A stretch of DNA of 64,000 nt from Sorangium cellulosum So ce56 (GCF_000067165.1 NC_010162.1:5352501-5416500); one strand, 5' to 3'. Counted from the first letter of the stretch, positions 37,720-46,931 are shown. Translations and numbers: made by a program. The notes: generated by a model from the letters alone, not told the origin.

Positions 37720-37902
37720 ATGTTGGTGCCTCGGGCTTCGGCCCGGGGCTCAAAAGGGAACCCGGTGTGAATCCGGGGCTGCCCCGCAGCGGTAAGCGAG
37801 AACGATCTCCACGACGCGCACTGGCCCTCGGGCTGGGAAGCGGTGGACCGTAGGAACCCGGCGAGAGCCGGAGCGCTCGTGAGCCCGAAGACCTGCCAAC
37901 AT
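37720..37902 (+). ncRNA. Cobalamin (B12) riboswitch upstream of nrdAB
   Basis: A B12-binding leader RNA. The P1 helix is formed by ATGTTGG (37720-37726) and CCAACAT (37896-37902). The core carries AAAAGGGAACCCGGTGTGAA and then TCCGGGGCTGCCCCGCAGCG, the conserved receptor and kissing-loop segments, and the 3' B12 box reads GAGCCCGAAGACCTGCC at 37881-37897. High adenosyl- or methylcobalamin should lower expression of the downstream class Ia ribonucleotide reductase. The following 266 nt to 38168 form a long leader that must hold the expression platform; a clear terminator or anti-RBS hairpin could not be named. The stretch 37536-37683 upstream holds nothing else. Confidence 0.95.
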
Positions 37903-38168
37903 CCTGCGCAGGGGAGACATCCGCGCCGGTTTGACCTGGAAGCCTCGAGGGAGGCGGGTAGGTCCGAGCTGGCGCAGACTCTCGCGCTTGTCCCGGTTCC
38001 GACCCCCTCCCGCGCTGTCTTCCTTTCGCCCGCGGGGGCGAGCGGTCGGTCCGAGGGCTCCTCCAAAGAGCCTGGCGCACCCGTGCGCATCGGCTGGCCT
38101 CTTCGCTCTCGCGGCATCGACGCGAGCGGTCCGGGACCGCTCGGAACGAGCACGACGAGGAGGATGCC

Positions 38169-40685
38169 ATGCTGAACGAACCGTTGGTGAAGAGCAACGG
38201 CGCGGCGCCGTTGCGCGCGCTCCACGCACCCCATGCACCCCATGCGCCCGCCATGACGAGCGCCGGCGCGGAGGAGACGCCCCCGCACACGACGATGCGG
38301 GTGAAGAAGAGGAACGGGTCGAGCGAGCCCGTGGACGTCAACAAGATCGTCCGGGCGGTGAGCCGCTCGTGCGCGGCCCTGTCCGACGTGGACGCGCTCC
38401 GCGTCGCGACGAAGACCATCAGCGGCCTCTACGACGGCGCGACGACGCGCGAGCTCGATCAGCTCTCCATCCAGACGGCGGCGTCGCTCATCGCCGATGA
38501 GCCCCAGTACGCGAAGCTCGCAGCGCGCCTGCTCGCCACGTACATCGACAAGGAAGTCCGCAATCAGGAGATCCACGCCTTCTCGCAGTCCGTCGCGGTG
38601 GGGCGGCGGCTGGGCCTCATCAACGATCGGCTCCACGGCTTCGTGGCGCAGAACGCCCGCAAGCTGAACGACGCCATCGAGCCGGCGCGGGACCACGAGC
38701 TCGAGTACTTCGGCCTGCGGACCCTCTACGACCGCTACCTGCTGAAGCACCCCGAGACGCGCCTCGTCATCGAGACGCCGCAGCAGTTCTTCCTGCGCAT
38801 CGCGTGCGCGCTGTCCGAGACGGCGGCGCAGGCCGTCGAGCTCTACCGGCTCTTCTCGTCGCTCGATTACCTGCCGAGCTCACCGACGATGTTCAACTCC
38901 GGGACGAGCCACGAGCAGCTCTCGAGCTGCTTTCTGCTCGACTCGCCGGACGATCACCTCGAGACCATCTACCAGCGCTACACCGACGTCGCGATGCTCT
39001 CGAAGTTCTCGGGCGGCATCGGGCTCGCCTACCACCGCGTGCGCTCGCGCGGCTCGCTCATCAGGGCCACCAACGGGCACTCCAGCGGGATCGTGCCGTG
39101 GCTCAAGACGCTCGACGCGTCCGTCGCGGCCGTGAACCAGGGCGGCAAGCGCAAGGGCGCGTGCTGCGTCTACCTCGAGCCGTGGCACGCGGACGTCGAG
39201 GAGTTCCTCTCGTTGCGCGACAACACGGGCGACGAGGCCGCGCGCACGCACAACCTGAACCTCGCGAGCTGGGTCCCGGACCTCTTCATGAAGCGGGTCG
39301 AGGCCGACGGCGATTGGAGCCTGTTCGACCCGAAGGACGCGCGCGATCTCCCCGATCTCTACGGTGAGGAGTTCGAGCGTCGCTACGTCGAGGCCGAGCG
39401 GGCGGGCCTCGCCAAGAAGACGATGAAGGCCCGCGAGCTCTACGCGCGGATGATGCGCACGCTGGCGCAGACGGGCAACGGCTGGATGACGTTCAAGGAC
39501 AAGTCGAACCGCGCCTGCAACCAGACGGCGCTGCCGGGCCGGATCGTCCACCTCTCGAACCTCTGCACCGAGATCCTGGAGGTGACCTCGAACGAGGAGT
39601 CGGCCGTCTGCAACCTGGGCTCGATCAACCTCGCTCGCCACACGGCCACGCTGGCGGACGGCGCGGTCGCGTTCGACTTCGAGAAGCTCGCGCGCACGGT
39701 GCGGACCGCGGTCCGCCAGCTCGACCGCGTCATCGACCTCAACTACTACCCCATCCCCTCGACGAGGCGATCGAACCTCCGCTGGCGGCCCGTCGGGCTC
39801 GGGCTCATGGGCCTGCAGGACGTGTTCTTCCAGATGCGCCTGCCGTTCGACGCCCCGGCGGCGCGGGAGCTCTCCAGGCGGATCTCGGAGGAGGTGTATT
39901 ACCACGCGCTCTCGACGTCCGCGGACCTCGCGGCGGAGAAGGGGCGGCACCCGGCGTTCGACGAGACGCGCGCGGCGCGCGGAGAGCTCCAGTTCGACGC
40001 GTGGGGCGCCGTCCCGGAGGACGCGGCGCGCTGGGAGGCGCTCCGCGCGCGCGTCCAGGCCGAGGGGCTCAGGAACTCGCTGCTCGTCGCCATCGCGCCG
40101 ACGGCCACCATCGCGTCGATCGCGGGCTGCTACGAGTGCATCGAGCCGCAGGTGTCCAACCTCTTCAAGCGCGAGACGCTCTCGGGGGACTTCCTGCAGA
40201 TGAACCGCTACCTGGTCGCGGAGCTCAAGCGGCTCGGCGCCTGGAACGACGCGGTGCGCGCCCGGCTCAAGCTCGCGGAGGGCTCGGTCCAGGGCATGGA
40301 CGAGCTGCCCGAGCAGATCCGCGCCGTGTTCCGGACGGCGTGGGAGATCCCGATGCGCTCGCTCATCGACATGGCCGCGGATCGCGGGGCCTTCATCGAT
40401 CAGAGCCAGTCGCTGAACCTCTTCATCGAGAACCCCACCATCGGCCAGCTCTCGAGCATGTACTTCCACGCATGGAAGAAGGGGCTCAAGACGACGTACT
40501 ACCTGCGATCGCGCCCCGCGACGCGCATCGCCAAGGCCACCGTGGAGGCGCCGCCGGACCGGACGCCCGGGGATGACGCCGCGCCGCGCCGCGAGGGCGG
40601 CTGGGTGCCCGCGCCGCCGGCGAAGGCGGCCGCGGACGTGGCGTGCGCGCTCGAGAACCCCGAGGCCTGCGAGGCCTGCCAGTGA
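38169..40685 (+). CDS. nrdA: Class Ia ribonucleotide reductase, large (alpha) subunit
   Basis: Reduces ribonucleoside diphosphates to deoxyribonucleotides for DNA synthesis. It has 838 aa, with GAGGAGG 5 bp before the ATG. An ATP-cone allosteric domain lies near residues 40-130 (RVKKRNGSSEPVDVNKIVRA). The catalytic barrel shows the redox Cys in SSCFLLDSP, the finger-loop NLCTEI motif, CNLGSINL, and SIAGCYECIEPQVSNLF; the tail ends CEACQ, the Cys pair reduced by thioredoxin. All catalytic residues seem present. The gene follows the B12 riboswitch; in Streptomyces the same control represses class I nrdAB when the B12-dependent class II enzyme can work. Its stop overlaps the nrdB start. Confidence 0.96.
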   Translation: MLNEPLVKSNGAAPLRALHAPHAPHAPAMTSAGAEETPPHTTMRVKKRNGSSEPVDVNKIVRAVSRSCAALSDVDALRVATKTISGLYDGATTRELDQLSIQTAASLIADEPQYAKLAARLLATYIDKEVRNQEIHAFSQSVAVGRRLGLINDRLHGFVAQNARKLNDAIEPARDHELEYFGLRTLYDRYLLKHPETRLVIETPQQFFLRIACALSETAAQAVELYRLFSSLDYLPSSPTMFNSGTSHEQLSSCFLLDSPDDHLETIYQRYTDVAMLSKFSGGIGLAYHRVRSRGSLIRATNGHSSGIVPWLKTLDASVAAVNQGGKRKGACCVYLEPWHADVEEFLSLRDNTGDEAARTHNLNLASWVPDLFMKRVEADGDWSLFDPKDARDLPDLYGEEFERRYVEAERAGLAKKTMKARELYARMMRTLAQTGNGWMTFKDKSNRACNQTALPGRIVHLSNLCTEILEVTSNEESAVCNLGSINLARHTATLADGAVAFDFEKLARTVRTAVRQLDRVIDLNYYPIPSTRRSNLRWRPVGLGLMGLQDVFFQMRLPFDAPAARELSRRISEEVYYHALSTSADLAAEKGRHPAFDETRAARGELQFDAWGAVPEDAARWEALRARVQAEGLRNSLLVAIAPTATIASIAGCYECIEPQVSNLFKRETLSGDFLQMNRYLVAELKRLGAWNDAVRARLKLAEGSVQGMDELPEQIRAVFRTAWEIPMRSLIDMAADRGAFIDQSQSLNLFIENPTIGQLSSMYFHAWKKGLKTTYYLRSRPATRIAKATVEAPPDRTPGDDAAPRREGGWVPAPPAKAAADVACALENPEACEACQ

Positions 40686-41701
40686 GCCGCGTCAGCCGCC
40701 CCGCGCGCCTCCTGGATCCGGGCCAGTGCCTCACCCTGCGCCCGATGGCCTATCCGGCCTTCTTCGAGATGTACCGCTCCGCCATCAAGAACACGTGGAC
40801 CGTGGAGGAGGTCGACTTCTCCACGGACGTGGGCGACCTGCGGAAGATGACCGACGCGGAGCGGCACCTCGTGCAGCGGCTCGTCGCGTTCTTCGCCACG
40901 GGAGACTCCATCGTGGCGAACAACCTCGTCCTCAACCTGTACAGGCACATCAACGCTCCGGAGGCGCGGATGTACCTGTCGCGGCAGCTCTACGAGGAGG
41001 CGCTCCACGTCCAGTTCTATCTGACGCTCCTCGACACGTACATCCCCGATCCCGAGGACCGCCACCGCGCCTTCGCGGCCGTCGAGAACATCCCCTCGAT
41101 CCGCCAGAAGGCCGATTTCTGCATGCGATGGCTCGATTCCGTCGAGTCGCTCGGGCGGCTGGACACGCGCGCCGAGCGGCGGCGGTTCCTCCTGAACCTC
41201 ATCTGCTTCGCCGCGTGCGTCGAGGGGCTCTTCTTCTTCGGCGCGTTCGCGTACGTGTACTTCCTGCGCTCGCGCGGCCTGCTCCACGGGCTGGCCGCGG
41301 GGACGAGCTGGGTCTTCCGCGACGAGAGCGCGCACATGCGCTTCGCCTTCGAGGTCGTGAGCACGGCGCGGCGCGAGGAGCCCGAGCTCTTCGACGCCGG
41401 GCTCGCGCGGTCGATCCTCGACATGATGGATGAGGCGATCGCCTGCGAGGCCCGGTTCGCCGAGGATCTCCTCGGCGCCGGCGTGGCGGGCATGTCGGCG
41501 CGCGACGTGCGCCGCTACCTGGAGTTCTGCGCCGACCAGCGGCTCGCCACGCTCGGCATGCCGAAGCGCTACGGGGCGAAGAACCCGTTCTCGTTCATGG
41601 ATCTGCAAGACGTCCAGGAGGTCACGAACTTCTTCGAGCGCCGCGTCTCCGCGTACCAGGTCGGCGTCTCCGGGGAGGTCGTCCTGGACGCCTCGTTCTG
41701 A
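40682..41701 (+). CDS. nrdB: Class Ia ribonucleotide reductase, small (beta) subunit
   Basis: Di-iron tyrosyl-radical subunit partner of NrdA, 339 aa. The start is a GTG at 40682 whose last bases form the nrdA stop (GTGA, 4-bp overlap), giving coupled translation and near-equal subunit amounts. Metal and radical residues: E106 and H109 followed by Tyr113 in YEEALHVQFY, matching the E-x-x-H-x-x-x-Y radical site of class Ia enzymes, and a second pair in FRDESAHMRFAFEV. The protein ends within a short C-terminal tail that should bind NrdA. Expression follows the cobalamin riboswitch upstream of nrdA. Confidence 0.95.
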   Translation: MSRVSRPARLLDPGQCLTLRPMAYPAFFEMYRSAIKNTWTVEEVDFSTDVGDLRKMTDAERHLVQRLVAFFATGDSIVANNLVLNLYRHINAPEARMYLSRQLYEEALHVQFYLTLLDTYIPDPEDRHRAFAAVENIPSIRQKADFCMRWLDSVESLGRLDTRAERRRFLLNLICFAACVEGLFFFGAFAYVYFLRSRGLLHGLAAGTSWVFRDESAHMRFAFEVVSTARREEPELFDAGLARSILDMMDEAIACEARFAEDLLGAGVAGMSARDVRRYLEFCADQRLATLGMPKRYGAKNPFSFMDLQDVQEVTNFFERRVSAYQVGVSGEVVLDASF

Positions 41702-41735
41702 CGTCGATCAACCGACGCACCGCCCGCGGGGCCGA

Positions 41736-42968
41736 TCAGAGCCCGCCGATCCCTCGCGGCGGGAGCCCGATCTCGGTGTCGACGGTCGCGTCCTCCAGCG
41801 GCTCGAGCGCGCCGTTCGCCGCCACCTTCCAGCGGCGGAGCTTGCTCCTCTCCGCGTCGCTCAGCAGGCAGACATCGCCGCAGCCGGGCGAGCAGTGGAC
41901 GCCGCCGAAGGCGTAGGACTGGGTCGCCTCGGCGAGCGTCGTGACCTCGCCCGTGGTGATGCTCACGGAGAAGGCGCGATCCCCGGCGGACGCGCTGCCC
42001 GCGTAGGCCGTCCCGAGGAGCACGTCCTCGGAGGCGAAGGCGAGCGTGGGCTGGACCGCGGCGCCGAGCGCCCTGGCCACGCCGAGCCGCTCGATCTCCT
42101 CCGGGGGCGAGGTGCGAGCGTCGTAGATCACGACGTCGCTCGTCGCCGGATCGTACTCCATCGCCTCGGCGTCGAAGCGGCTCGAGCAGGCGACCGCCAG
42201 CCGCTCTCCCGAGGGCGACACGGCGAGGCGCCCGCAGCCGTAGAGCCCCTGCACGTCGACCGTCCATGCGACGGCGCCCTGCTCCGGCGAGACGCCCACG
42301 AAGCGCCCTTCACCCACGGTCGAGAGGTCCGCGGCGAGCCGTCCGAGAGCCACGACCACCTCGTCGCCGACGCGCGCCATCCCCGACGGGCGCGGCAGGA
42401 GCCCCTCTTCCTCCTCCGGCAGGGCGATGCGCCCCGCGATGGAGTACTTCTTCGTGTCGACGATCAGGAGATCGCCGCCCTCGTCCAACGGCTCCACGCC
42501 CGGGCTCGGGTTGCTCCCGTAGCGCGACACGAGCGCGCGGTCCGCGCCCACCTCGATGTAGTCCTGAGGGTTCGCCTCGAACCCCTGCCCGACCGGGAGC
42601 TGCGCGAGGACCTCGGCGGTCTCGAGATCCATCCAGGTGATCACGTTCGTGCCGAACCGATCGAGCAGGACCACACGGCCGGACGGCGGCGCCGCCGTCG
42701 GGACGTCGACGTCGCCGGACAGCGCGAGGCTGAGCCCCGGCTTCGCCGCGCCGCTCGACACGAAGGAGGGCGACAGGGTGGTCCCGTCGAGCGCCGACAC
42801 AGCGATGTTCGTCGACTGGTAGTCGCTCGTCACGATGACGACGCCGCGCTCACACGCGTCGCCGTCGCCGCCGCCGTGGACGCCGCCCGTCGACGGCGGC
42901 GGCGAATCCACGTTGCACCCGAGCATCGGGATCGAGATCGCGAACGCAAACAGACTGATCTTCACCAT
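41736..42968 (-). CDS. Lipoprotein, predicted beta-propeller, partner of the BtuB-like receptor
   Basis: A 410-aa exported protein. A signal peptide (MVKISLFAFAISIPMLGC) has the lipobox Cys at residue 18, followed by a Pro/Gly/Ser linker. The remainder has recurring blade-like units with V-I-Y-D-A and V-x-D-x-x-x-x-x-I/V patterns (SGRVVLLDRFGTNVITWMDL, GDLLIVDTKKYSIAGRIALP, TSDVVIYDARTS), consistent with a WD40/YVTN-type propeller. Its ATG lies inside the end of the receptor gene (7-bp overlap), so the two are translated together under the B12 riboswitch. In Bacteroides, BtuG is a propeller lipoprotein that caps BtuB and grabs cobalamin; this may be an analogue. It is convergent with nrdB. 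Confidence 0.85.
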   Translation of the reverse strand: MVKISLFAFAISIPMLGCNVDSPPPSTGGVHGGGDGDACERGVVIVTSDYQSTNIAVSALDGTTLSPSFVSSGAAKPGLSLALSGDVDVPTAAPPSGRVVLLDRFGTNVITWMDLETAEVLAQLPVGQGFEANPQDYIEVGADRALVSRYGSNPSPGVEPLDEGGDLLIVDTKKYSIAGRIALPEEEEGLLPRPSGMARVGDEVVVALGRLAADLSTVGEGRFVGVSPEQGAVAWTVDVQGLYGCGRLAVSPSGERLAVACSSRFDAEAMEYDPATSDVVIYDARTSPPEEIERLGVARALGAAVQPTLAFASEDVLLGTAYAGSASAGDRAFSVSITTGEVTTLAEATQSYAFGGVHCSPGCGDVCLLSDAERSKLRRWKVAANGALEPLEDATVDTEIGLPPRGIGGL

Positions 42969-45040
42969 GTTGACTCCAGTGTGAAAAACACGCTCCGCCC
43001 CGGGAGCGGAAACCCGACGACATCCGTACGCCGCGCGTCCAGGAGGTCCGCGACGCGACCCCTCACCGCGAGGTGCCCGTCGAGCCACCTCGCCTCCGCG
43101 TCGAGGTCGAGGGTCGCTTGCTCCGCGATCACGCCGAGCCCGGCGGGATCGGCGTACCGGCTCGACTGGTACACGGCCCGGATCTCGCCCGACGCGCCCG
43201 AGAACACGGCGCCGCCCGGGCGCTTCCACCCGGCGTGCAGGCGCGGCGCGACGACGAGGCGCGAGCGGAACGGGAGGAGATCGTTCCTCGTCGTCCGCCC
43301 CGGCGTCGTGTCCCGCGGATCGAGCAGCGTCGCCGCGATCTCGGCGCGGAGGAACCGGGTCACCTCGACCCCGGCCAGGAGCTCCGCGCCCACGACGCGG
43401 GCGCGGCCGACGTTGTACGGGCTGACGTAGCCCTGGCCGGACTTCTCGTACGCGACGAGCCCGGAGACCGCGCTCCCGAACGCGAACACGTCGATGAAGG
43501 CGCCGCGCAGCACGGCGCCGCGCCCCGTCTGCGCCCGGATCCCGGCCTCGATCGTGGCGCCCGACTCCGGCGCGAGCTCCGCGTTGCCGTGGACGACGCC
43601 GGAGACGCCGTACACCTCGCCGAGCGTCGGGACGCGGACGTAGCGGCCCACGGTCGCGAGGAACCGGAGCCGGTCGCTCCCCGCCTCCACGCCGACCCGC
43701 CCGGTCGGGACGAGCACGTCGCAAGGGCGCTCCCGGTCCGCGCCGGTGGCGTGGCACTCCCCGCTCGCGAGGGCGTGCAGCGCGAGCCCCTCGCCGAGGC
43801 GCGCCTCCGCGCTGACGGCGCCGCGCGCGAACGAGCGCCGCGCCCGCGCGAGCGGGACGTCGTCCGGCGCGCGTGAGATGTCCTCGCGCGCGACCGAGAG
43901 CACGGGCCGCACCCGGAGCCGCTCGGCGAAGGAGAGCGTCGCCCCGAGCGTCTGCTCCAGGCGGCGGCCGGCGAGGCGGAGCTCCGGCGTGAGCAGCGCG
44001 AGCTCGAAGAGGGGGTCGTGGACCTCCGACCGCGCCTCGATGAACGAGGTGCGCGCCTCGAGCGTGTGCTGCGCCTCTCCGCCGAAAGGCACCCGCACCG
44101 CGGCCGACGTCAGCGCGCGCCGCGACTCCCCTCGCGCCTCGCGGGACGGCAGGAGCGCGAGCCTCGGCACGCCCTGCTCGCGGCCTGTGCCGTTCGCGAT
44201 CACGTCGACGATCGCGCCGCCCCCGAGCTCGACGCGCGCGAGCGCCCAGGCGTCGATCGTGCGCACGTCGGCGTTCTGCCGGCGCTCCAGCTTGTCGTCG
44301 CTCTCGTCGAAGAGCGTCCCACCATCGTTGACGAACGCGTAGCGGTTCTCCGCGGCCTCGGCGCTCACCCCGACGATCGCGCTCACCGGGCCCGCGCTGG
44401 CGCCGGCGAACGCCCACCCGCGCCGCGCGCCGAGCGAGCCCGCCATGGCGCCCACGCCGGCCGTCGCCCGGGAAGGCCGCCGCGGCTCGAAGAAGATCGC
44501 GCCGCCGGGGCCGAGGCGGTCGGCCTCGATGGGCGCGTGGCCGCGGTAGATCTCGATGCGCTCGATGAGCCAGAGGGGCACGAGGGAGAGATCCGCCGTC
44601 CCCACGACGTCGTCGTTCAGGCGGACGCCGGCGAGGTACACCGGCGTCTGCGTGGCCGTCGCTCCCCGGAGGGCCGCGGTCGCCGGCCCGCCGAAGCCGC
44701 CCGACTCGATGACGAGGACGCCCGGCTGCGTGCGGAGCACGTCCCCCGCCCCGAGCCCCGCGCCCGTGAGGCGCTCGCGGCCCAGCACCGACCCCGCGAC
44801 GGACCTGTCCTTGGGCGGCGCGGGCGCGCGCATGGGATCCCCCTCGACGCGCACCTCCAGCGGGTCGGTCCCCGGCCGAGCGGCAGCGCGACCGCCGTCC
44901 TGCTCGACCTCCGGCCTGCGCGGATCGTCGGCGCGGGCGGCCGGCAGCGCCGCCACGGCGCTGCAGGCGGCGAGCGAGAGCCAGCACGCCACGCCGGCGC
45001 TCCGGCGCCGACGCGACCGACGATCCGAGGAATCAACCAT
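42962..45040 (-). CDS. btuB: TonB-dependent outer-membrane receptor, BtuB-like (cobalamin)
   Basis: An outer-membrane beta-barrel importer of 692 aa. A twin-Arg-rich start leads to a signal peptide (ACWLSLAACSAVAALPAARA). The plug domain at about 60-180 has GLGAGDVLRTQPGVLVIESG, then ALRGATATQTPVYLAGVRLN and ERIEIYRGHAPIEAD; the barrel runs to the C-terminal aromatic end SVFFTLESTW. Substrate assignment to cobalamin rests on the cobalamin riboswitch 170 nt upstream in the same direction, not on a specific sequence motif. Other TonB-dependent receptors such as those for cobamide precursors or other metal chelates are possible. It is coupled to the lipoprotein gene that follows. Confidence 0.88.
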   Translation of the reverse strand: MVDSSDRRSRRRRSAGVACWLSLAACSAVAALPAARADDPRRPEVEQDGGRAAARPGTDPLEVRVEGDPMRAPAPPKDRSVAGSVLGRERLTGAGLGAGDVLRTQPGVLVIESGGFGGPATAALRGATATQTPVYLAGVRLNDDVVGTADLSLVPLWLIERIEIYRGHAPIEADRLGPGGAIFFEPRRPSRATAGVGAMAGSLGARRGWAFAGASAGPVSAIVGVSAEAAENRYAFVNDGGTLFDESDDKLERRQNADVRTIDAWALARVELGGGAIVDVIANGTGREQGVPRLALLPSREARGESRRALTSAAVRVPFGGEAQHTLEARTSFIEARSEVHDPLFELALLTPELRLAGRRLEQTLGATLSFAERLRVRPVLSVAREDISRAPDDVPLARARRSFARGAVSAEARLGEGLALHALASGECHATGADRERPCDVLVPTGRVGVEAGSDRLRFLATVGRYVRVPTLGEVYGVSGVVHGNAELAPESGATIEAGIRAQTGRGAVLRGAFIDVFAFGSAVSGLVAYEKSGQGYVSPYNVGRARVVGAELLAGVEVTRFLRAEIAATLLDPRDTTPGRTTRNDLLPFRSRLVVAPRLHAGWKRPGGAVFSGASGEIRAVYQSSRYADPAGLGVIAEQATLDLDAEARWLDGHLAVRGRVADLLDARRTDVVGFPLPGRSVFFTLESTW

Positions 45041-45209
45041 TCACGCGCCGCCTGCCCGCGTCGACCCCGCGCTGCTCAGGGTGAGCTGAGAGCCGAAGCG
45101 AGGGGGCTGCGTGACGGGCCACGGCACCGCGCGCGAGCGAGGTGGTCGAGAGCCTGGGCGCCTTCCCCTCGAAGGCTCAGGTCAGCGCGCGCCAGAGCAC
45201 CGGCGCGCG

Positions 45210-45415
45210 CACCTTCGGCAGGTCTTCGGACTCACGGGCGCCGCGGCCGTCGCCGGTCGCTCTCCTACACATCACCGCTTCCCAGGCTGCTCTGGTGCGT
45301 GCCCAGTGCTTCTTGGTGATGGTCGTTCCCGTTCACCGCTGCGGGGGCAGTCCCGGATTCTCACCGGGTTCCCTTTTCAGCTCGCCAGGCGATGGCCGGA
45401 CGAGCACCGATGGCG
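45210..45415 (-). ncRNA. Cobalamin (B12) riboswitch upstream of the BtuB operon
   Basis: Reads on the minus strand. P1: CGCCATCGG (45415-45407) pairs with CCGAAGGTG (45218-45210), with one A-A mismatch. The core reads AAAAGGGAACCCGGTGAGAA, then TCCGGGACTGCCCCCGCAGC, near-identical to the nrdAB riboswitch; the B12 box is GAGTCCGAAGACCTGCC (45233-45217). The receptor ATG follows after a 169-nt leader (45209-45041) in which no clear hairpin platform could be named. High B12 should shut down uptake genes. Confidence 0.95.
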
Positions 45416-45421
45416 GGGCGA

Positions 45422-45450
45422 CTCGTCGCACCCGTCACGCAGGATGTCAA
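45422..45450 (-). promoter_or_regulatory. Promoter of the BtuB riboswitch transcript
   Basis: A perfect TTGACA at 45450-45445, 17 bp, then a weak -10 (GACGAG) at 45427-45422. The predicted start at about 45415 coincides with the 5' end of the riboswitch P1 helix. A weak -10 is common in high-GC genomes. Confidence 0.55.
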
Positions 45451-45526
45451 CGCAGAAGCGAAGGCCCGGAGCGCCCCGTCCACGGGCCCACCGGCGACGC
45501 ACACCCGAGATAGAACCGGGAGTCCC

Positions 45527-45582
45527 TTGACAGTCCTGCTCGCGCGTGTCATGAGTTACTTGAAACTGATTTTCTTTATCAG
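45527..45582 (+). promoter_or_regulatory. mxcD promoter with Fur-type iron box
   Basis: TTGACA at 45527-45532, 17 bp, then a weak -10 near CATGAG (45550-45555). The downstream box at 45561-45582 reads TGAAACTGATTTTCTTTATC. It contains TGATTTTCTTTATCA (45567-45581), a 7-1-7 inverted repeat close to the Fur consensus TGATAATNATTATCA. The box overlaps the expected start of transcription, so a repressor bound there would block mxcD. The same layout occurs at two other promoters in the window. The 86 bp from the box to the GTG start show nothing else. Confidence 0.7.
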
Positions 45583-45668
45583 TTATCAGCAACGAGCGGC
45601 CCGAGACCTGACGTCCAGCGCCCGATGACCTGAGCCCACGTGGCTCTCGACGCCCATCGGAGCTGAAT

Positions 45669-46931
45669 GTGACGAGTTCCATCTCGATACCGGCCGCTGT
45701 CGCGCTGCCCGCGGCGAACGCAGGGCAGCTGTTGAAGCAATACACCCCTGAGTCGGCGTTCTTCTTCGCGTCGCCGACGCGCACCCTCCTCGCGCAGGGC
45801 GTGCACGACATGATCCTCGAGCCGAACGGCGCGGATCGGGGCGACCGCCTCGCGGACCGCGTCACGAGGGTGCTCGCGTCGGCGTCGAGGGCCGGCCAGG
45901 GCCTCCCCATGGTGGTCGGCGCGGTGCCGTTCAACAGCACGTCGCCGGCGCACCTCATCGTGCCGAGGGCGATCCAGAGCGCGGGCCCGCTCCACCGCAC
46001 GTCGGAGTCGCCGAGGTCGCACCTGCCGATCACCATCCAGGAGCTGCGCCAGGTCCCCGAGCCCCGCGACTACGTGCGCGGCGTCGAGACGGCGGTGGGC
46101 CTGATGCGGTCCGAGGCGCTGAGCAAGGTCGTCCTCTCCAGGATGCTGGAGATGGTCCTGCGAGAGCCGGTCGATCTCCGCCTCGTCCTCCAGCGCCTCT
46201 CGCAGCAGAACCGGAACGGCTACACCTTCGCGGCCAACCTCTCGGATCCCACGGCGGGGCTCTCCAGCGCGGAGCGCGGCGTCCCGACCTCGCGCGCGCG
46301 GACGCTCCTCGGCGCGAGCCCGGAGCTGCTCCTGTCCCGCTCCGGGCTGCGGGTGATCGCCAATCCGCTCGCCGGCTCCGCGGTCCGCAGCCCGGACCCC
46401 GACGAGGACCGCCGGCGGGCGATCGCCCTGCTCGCGTCCGAGAAAGACCGGCACGAGCACGCGATCGTCGTCGACGCCGTCGCCGCCGCGCTCCGGCCGT
46501 TCTGCCGGCGCCTGAGCGTCCCCGACGAGCCCTCGCTCACGCAGACCCCGACGCTGTGGCACCTGTCGAGCCGGCTCACGGGGGAGCTGCGCGATCTCTC
46601 GATCTCCTCGATGAAGCTGGCCACCGCGCTGCACCCGACCCCCGCGGTGTGCGGATACCCGACGGACCGCGCCCGGGACGCCATCGAGGCGATCGAGCCG
46701 TTCGATCGCGGGTTCTTCACGGGGCTCGTGGGCTGGTCCGACGCCAGCGGCGACGGCGAGTGGGCGGTCGTCATCCGCTGCGCCGACGTCGCCGGCCGGG
46801 CGCTCCGCCTCTATGCCGGGGCCGGGATCGTCATCGGTTCGAACGGCGAGCACGAGCTCGCCGAGACCACCGCCAAGCTCGGGACGATGCTGAACGCGCT
46901 CGGCCTCGACGAGGCGCCGGAGCGGGCATGA
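45669..46931 (+). CDS. mxcD: Isochorismate synthase (myxochelin biosynthesis)
   Basis: Converts chorismate to isochorismate, the first step to 2,3-dihydroxybenzoate. It has 420 aa from a GTG start. The chorismate-binding fold of the EntC/DhbC/MenF group shows KVVLSRMLEM, LLGASPELLL, NPLAGSAVRS with DEDRRRAIALLASEKDRHEH, the core motif HLSSRLTGEL, and HPTPAVCGYP ending with GFFTGLVGW and IRCADV. Mg and active-site acidic residues in these motifs are present. Its stop overlaps the mxcE start (ATGA), opening the mxcD-E-F cluster. A Fur-type box lies in its promoter. Confidence 0.94.
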   Translation: MTSSISIPAAVALPAANAGQLLKQYTPESAFFFASPTRTLLAQGVHDMILEPNGADRGDRLADRVTRVLASASRAGQGLPMVVGAVPFNSTSPAHLIVPRAIQSAGPLHRTSESPRSHLPITIQELRQVPEPRDYVRGVETAVGLMRSEALSKVVLSRMLEMVLREPVDLRLVLQRLSQQNRNGYTFAANLSDPTAGLSSAERGVPTSRARTLLGASPELLLSRSGLRVIANPLAGSAVRSPDPDEDRRRAIALLASEKDRHEHAIVVDAVAAALRPFCRRLSVPDEPSLTQTPTLWHLSSRLTGELRDLSISSMKLATALHPTPAVCGYPTDRARDAIEAIEPFDRGFFTGLVGWSDASGDGEWAVVIRCADVAGRALRLYAGAGIVIGSNGEHELAETTAKLGTMLNALGLDEAPERA

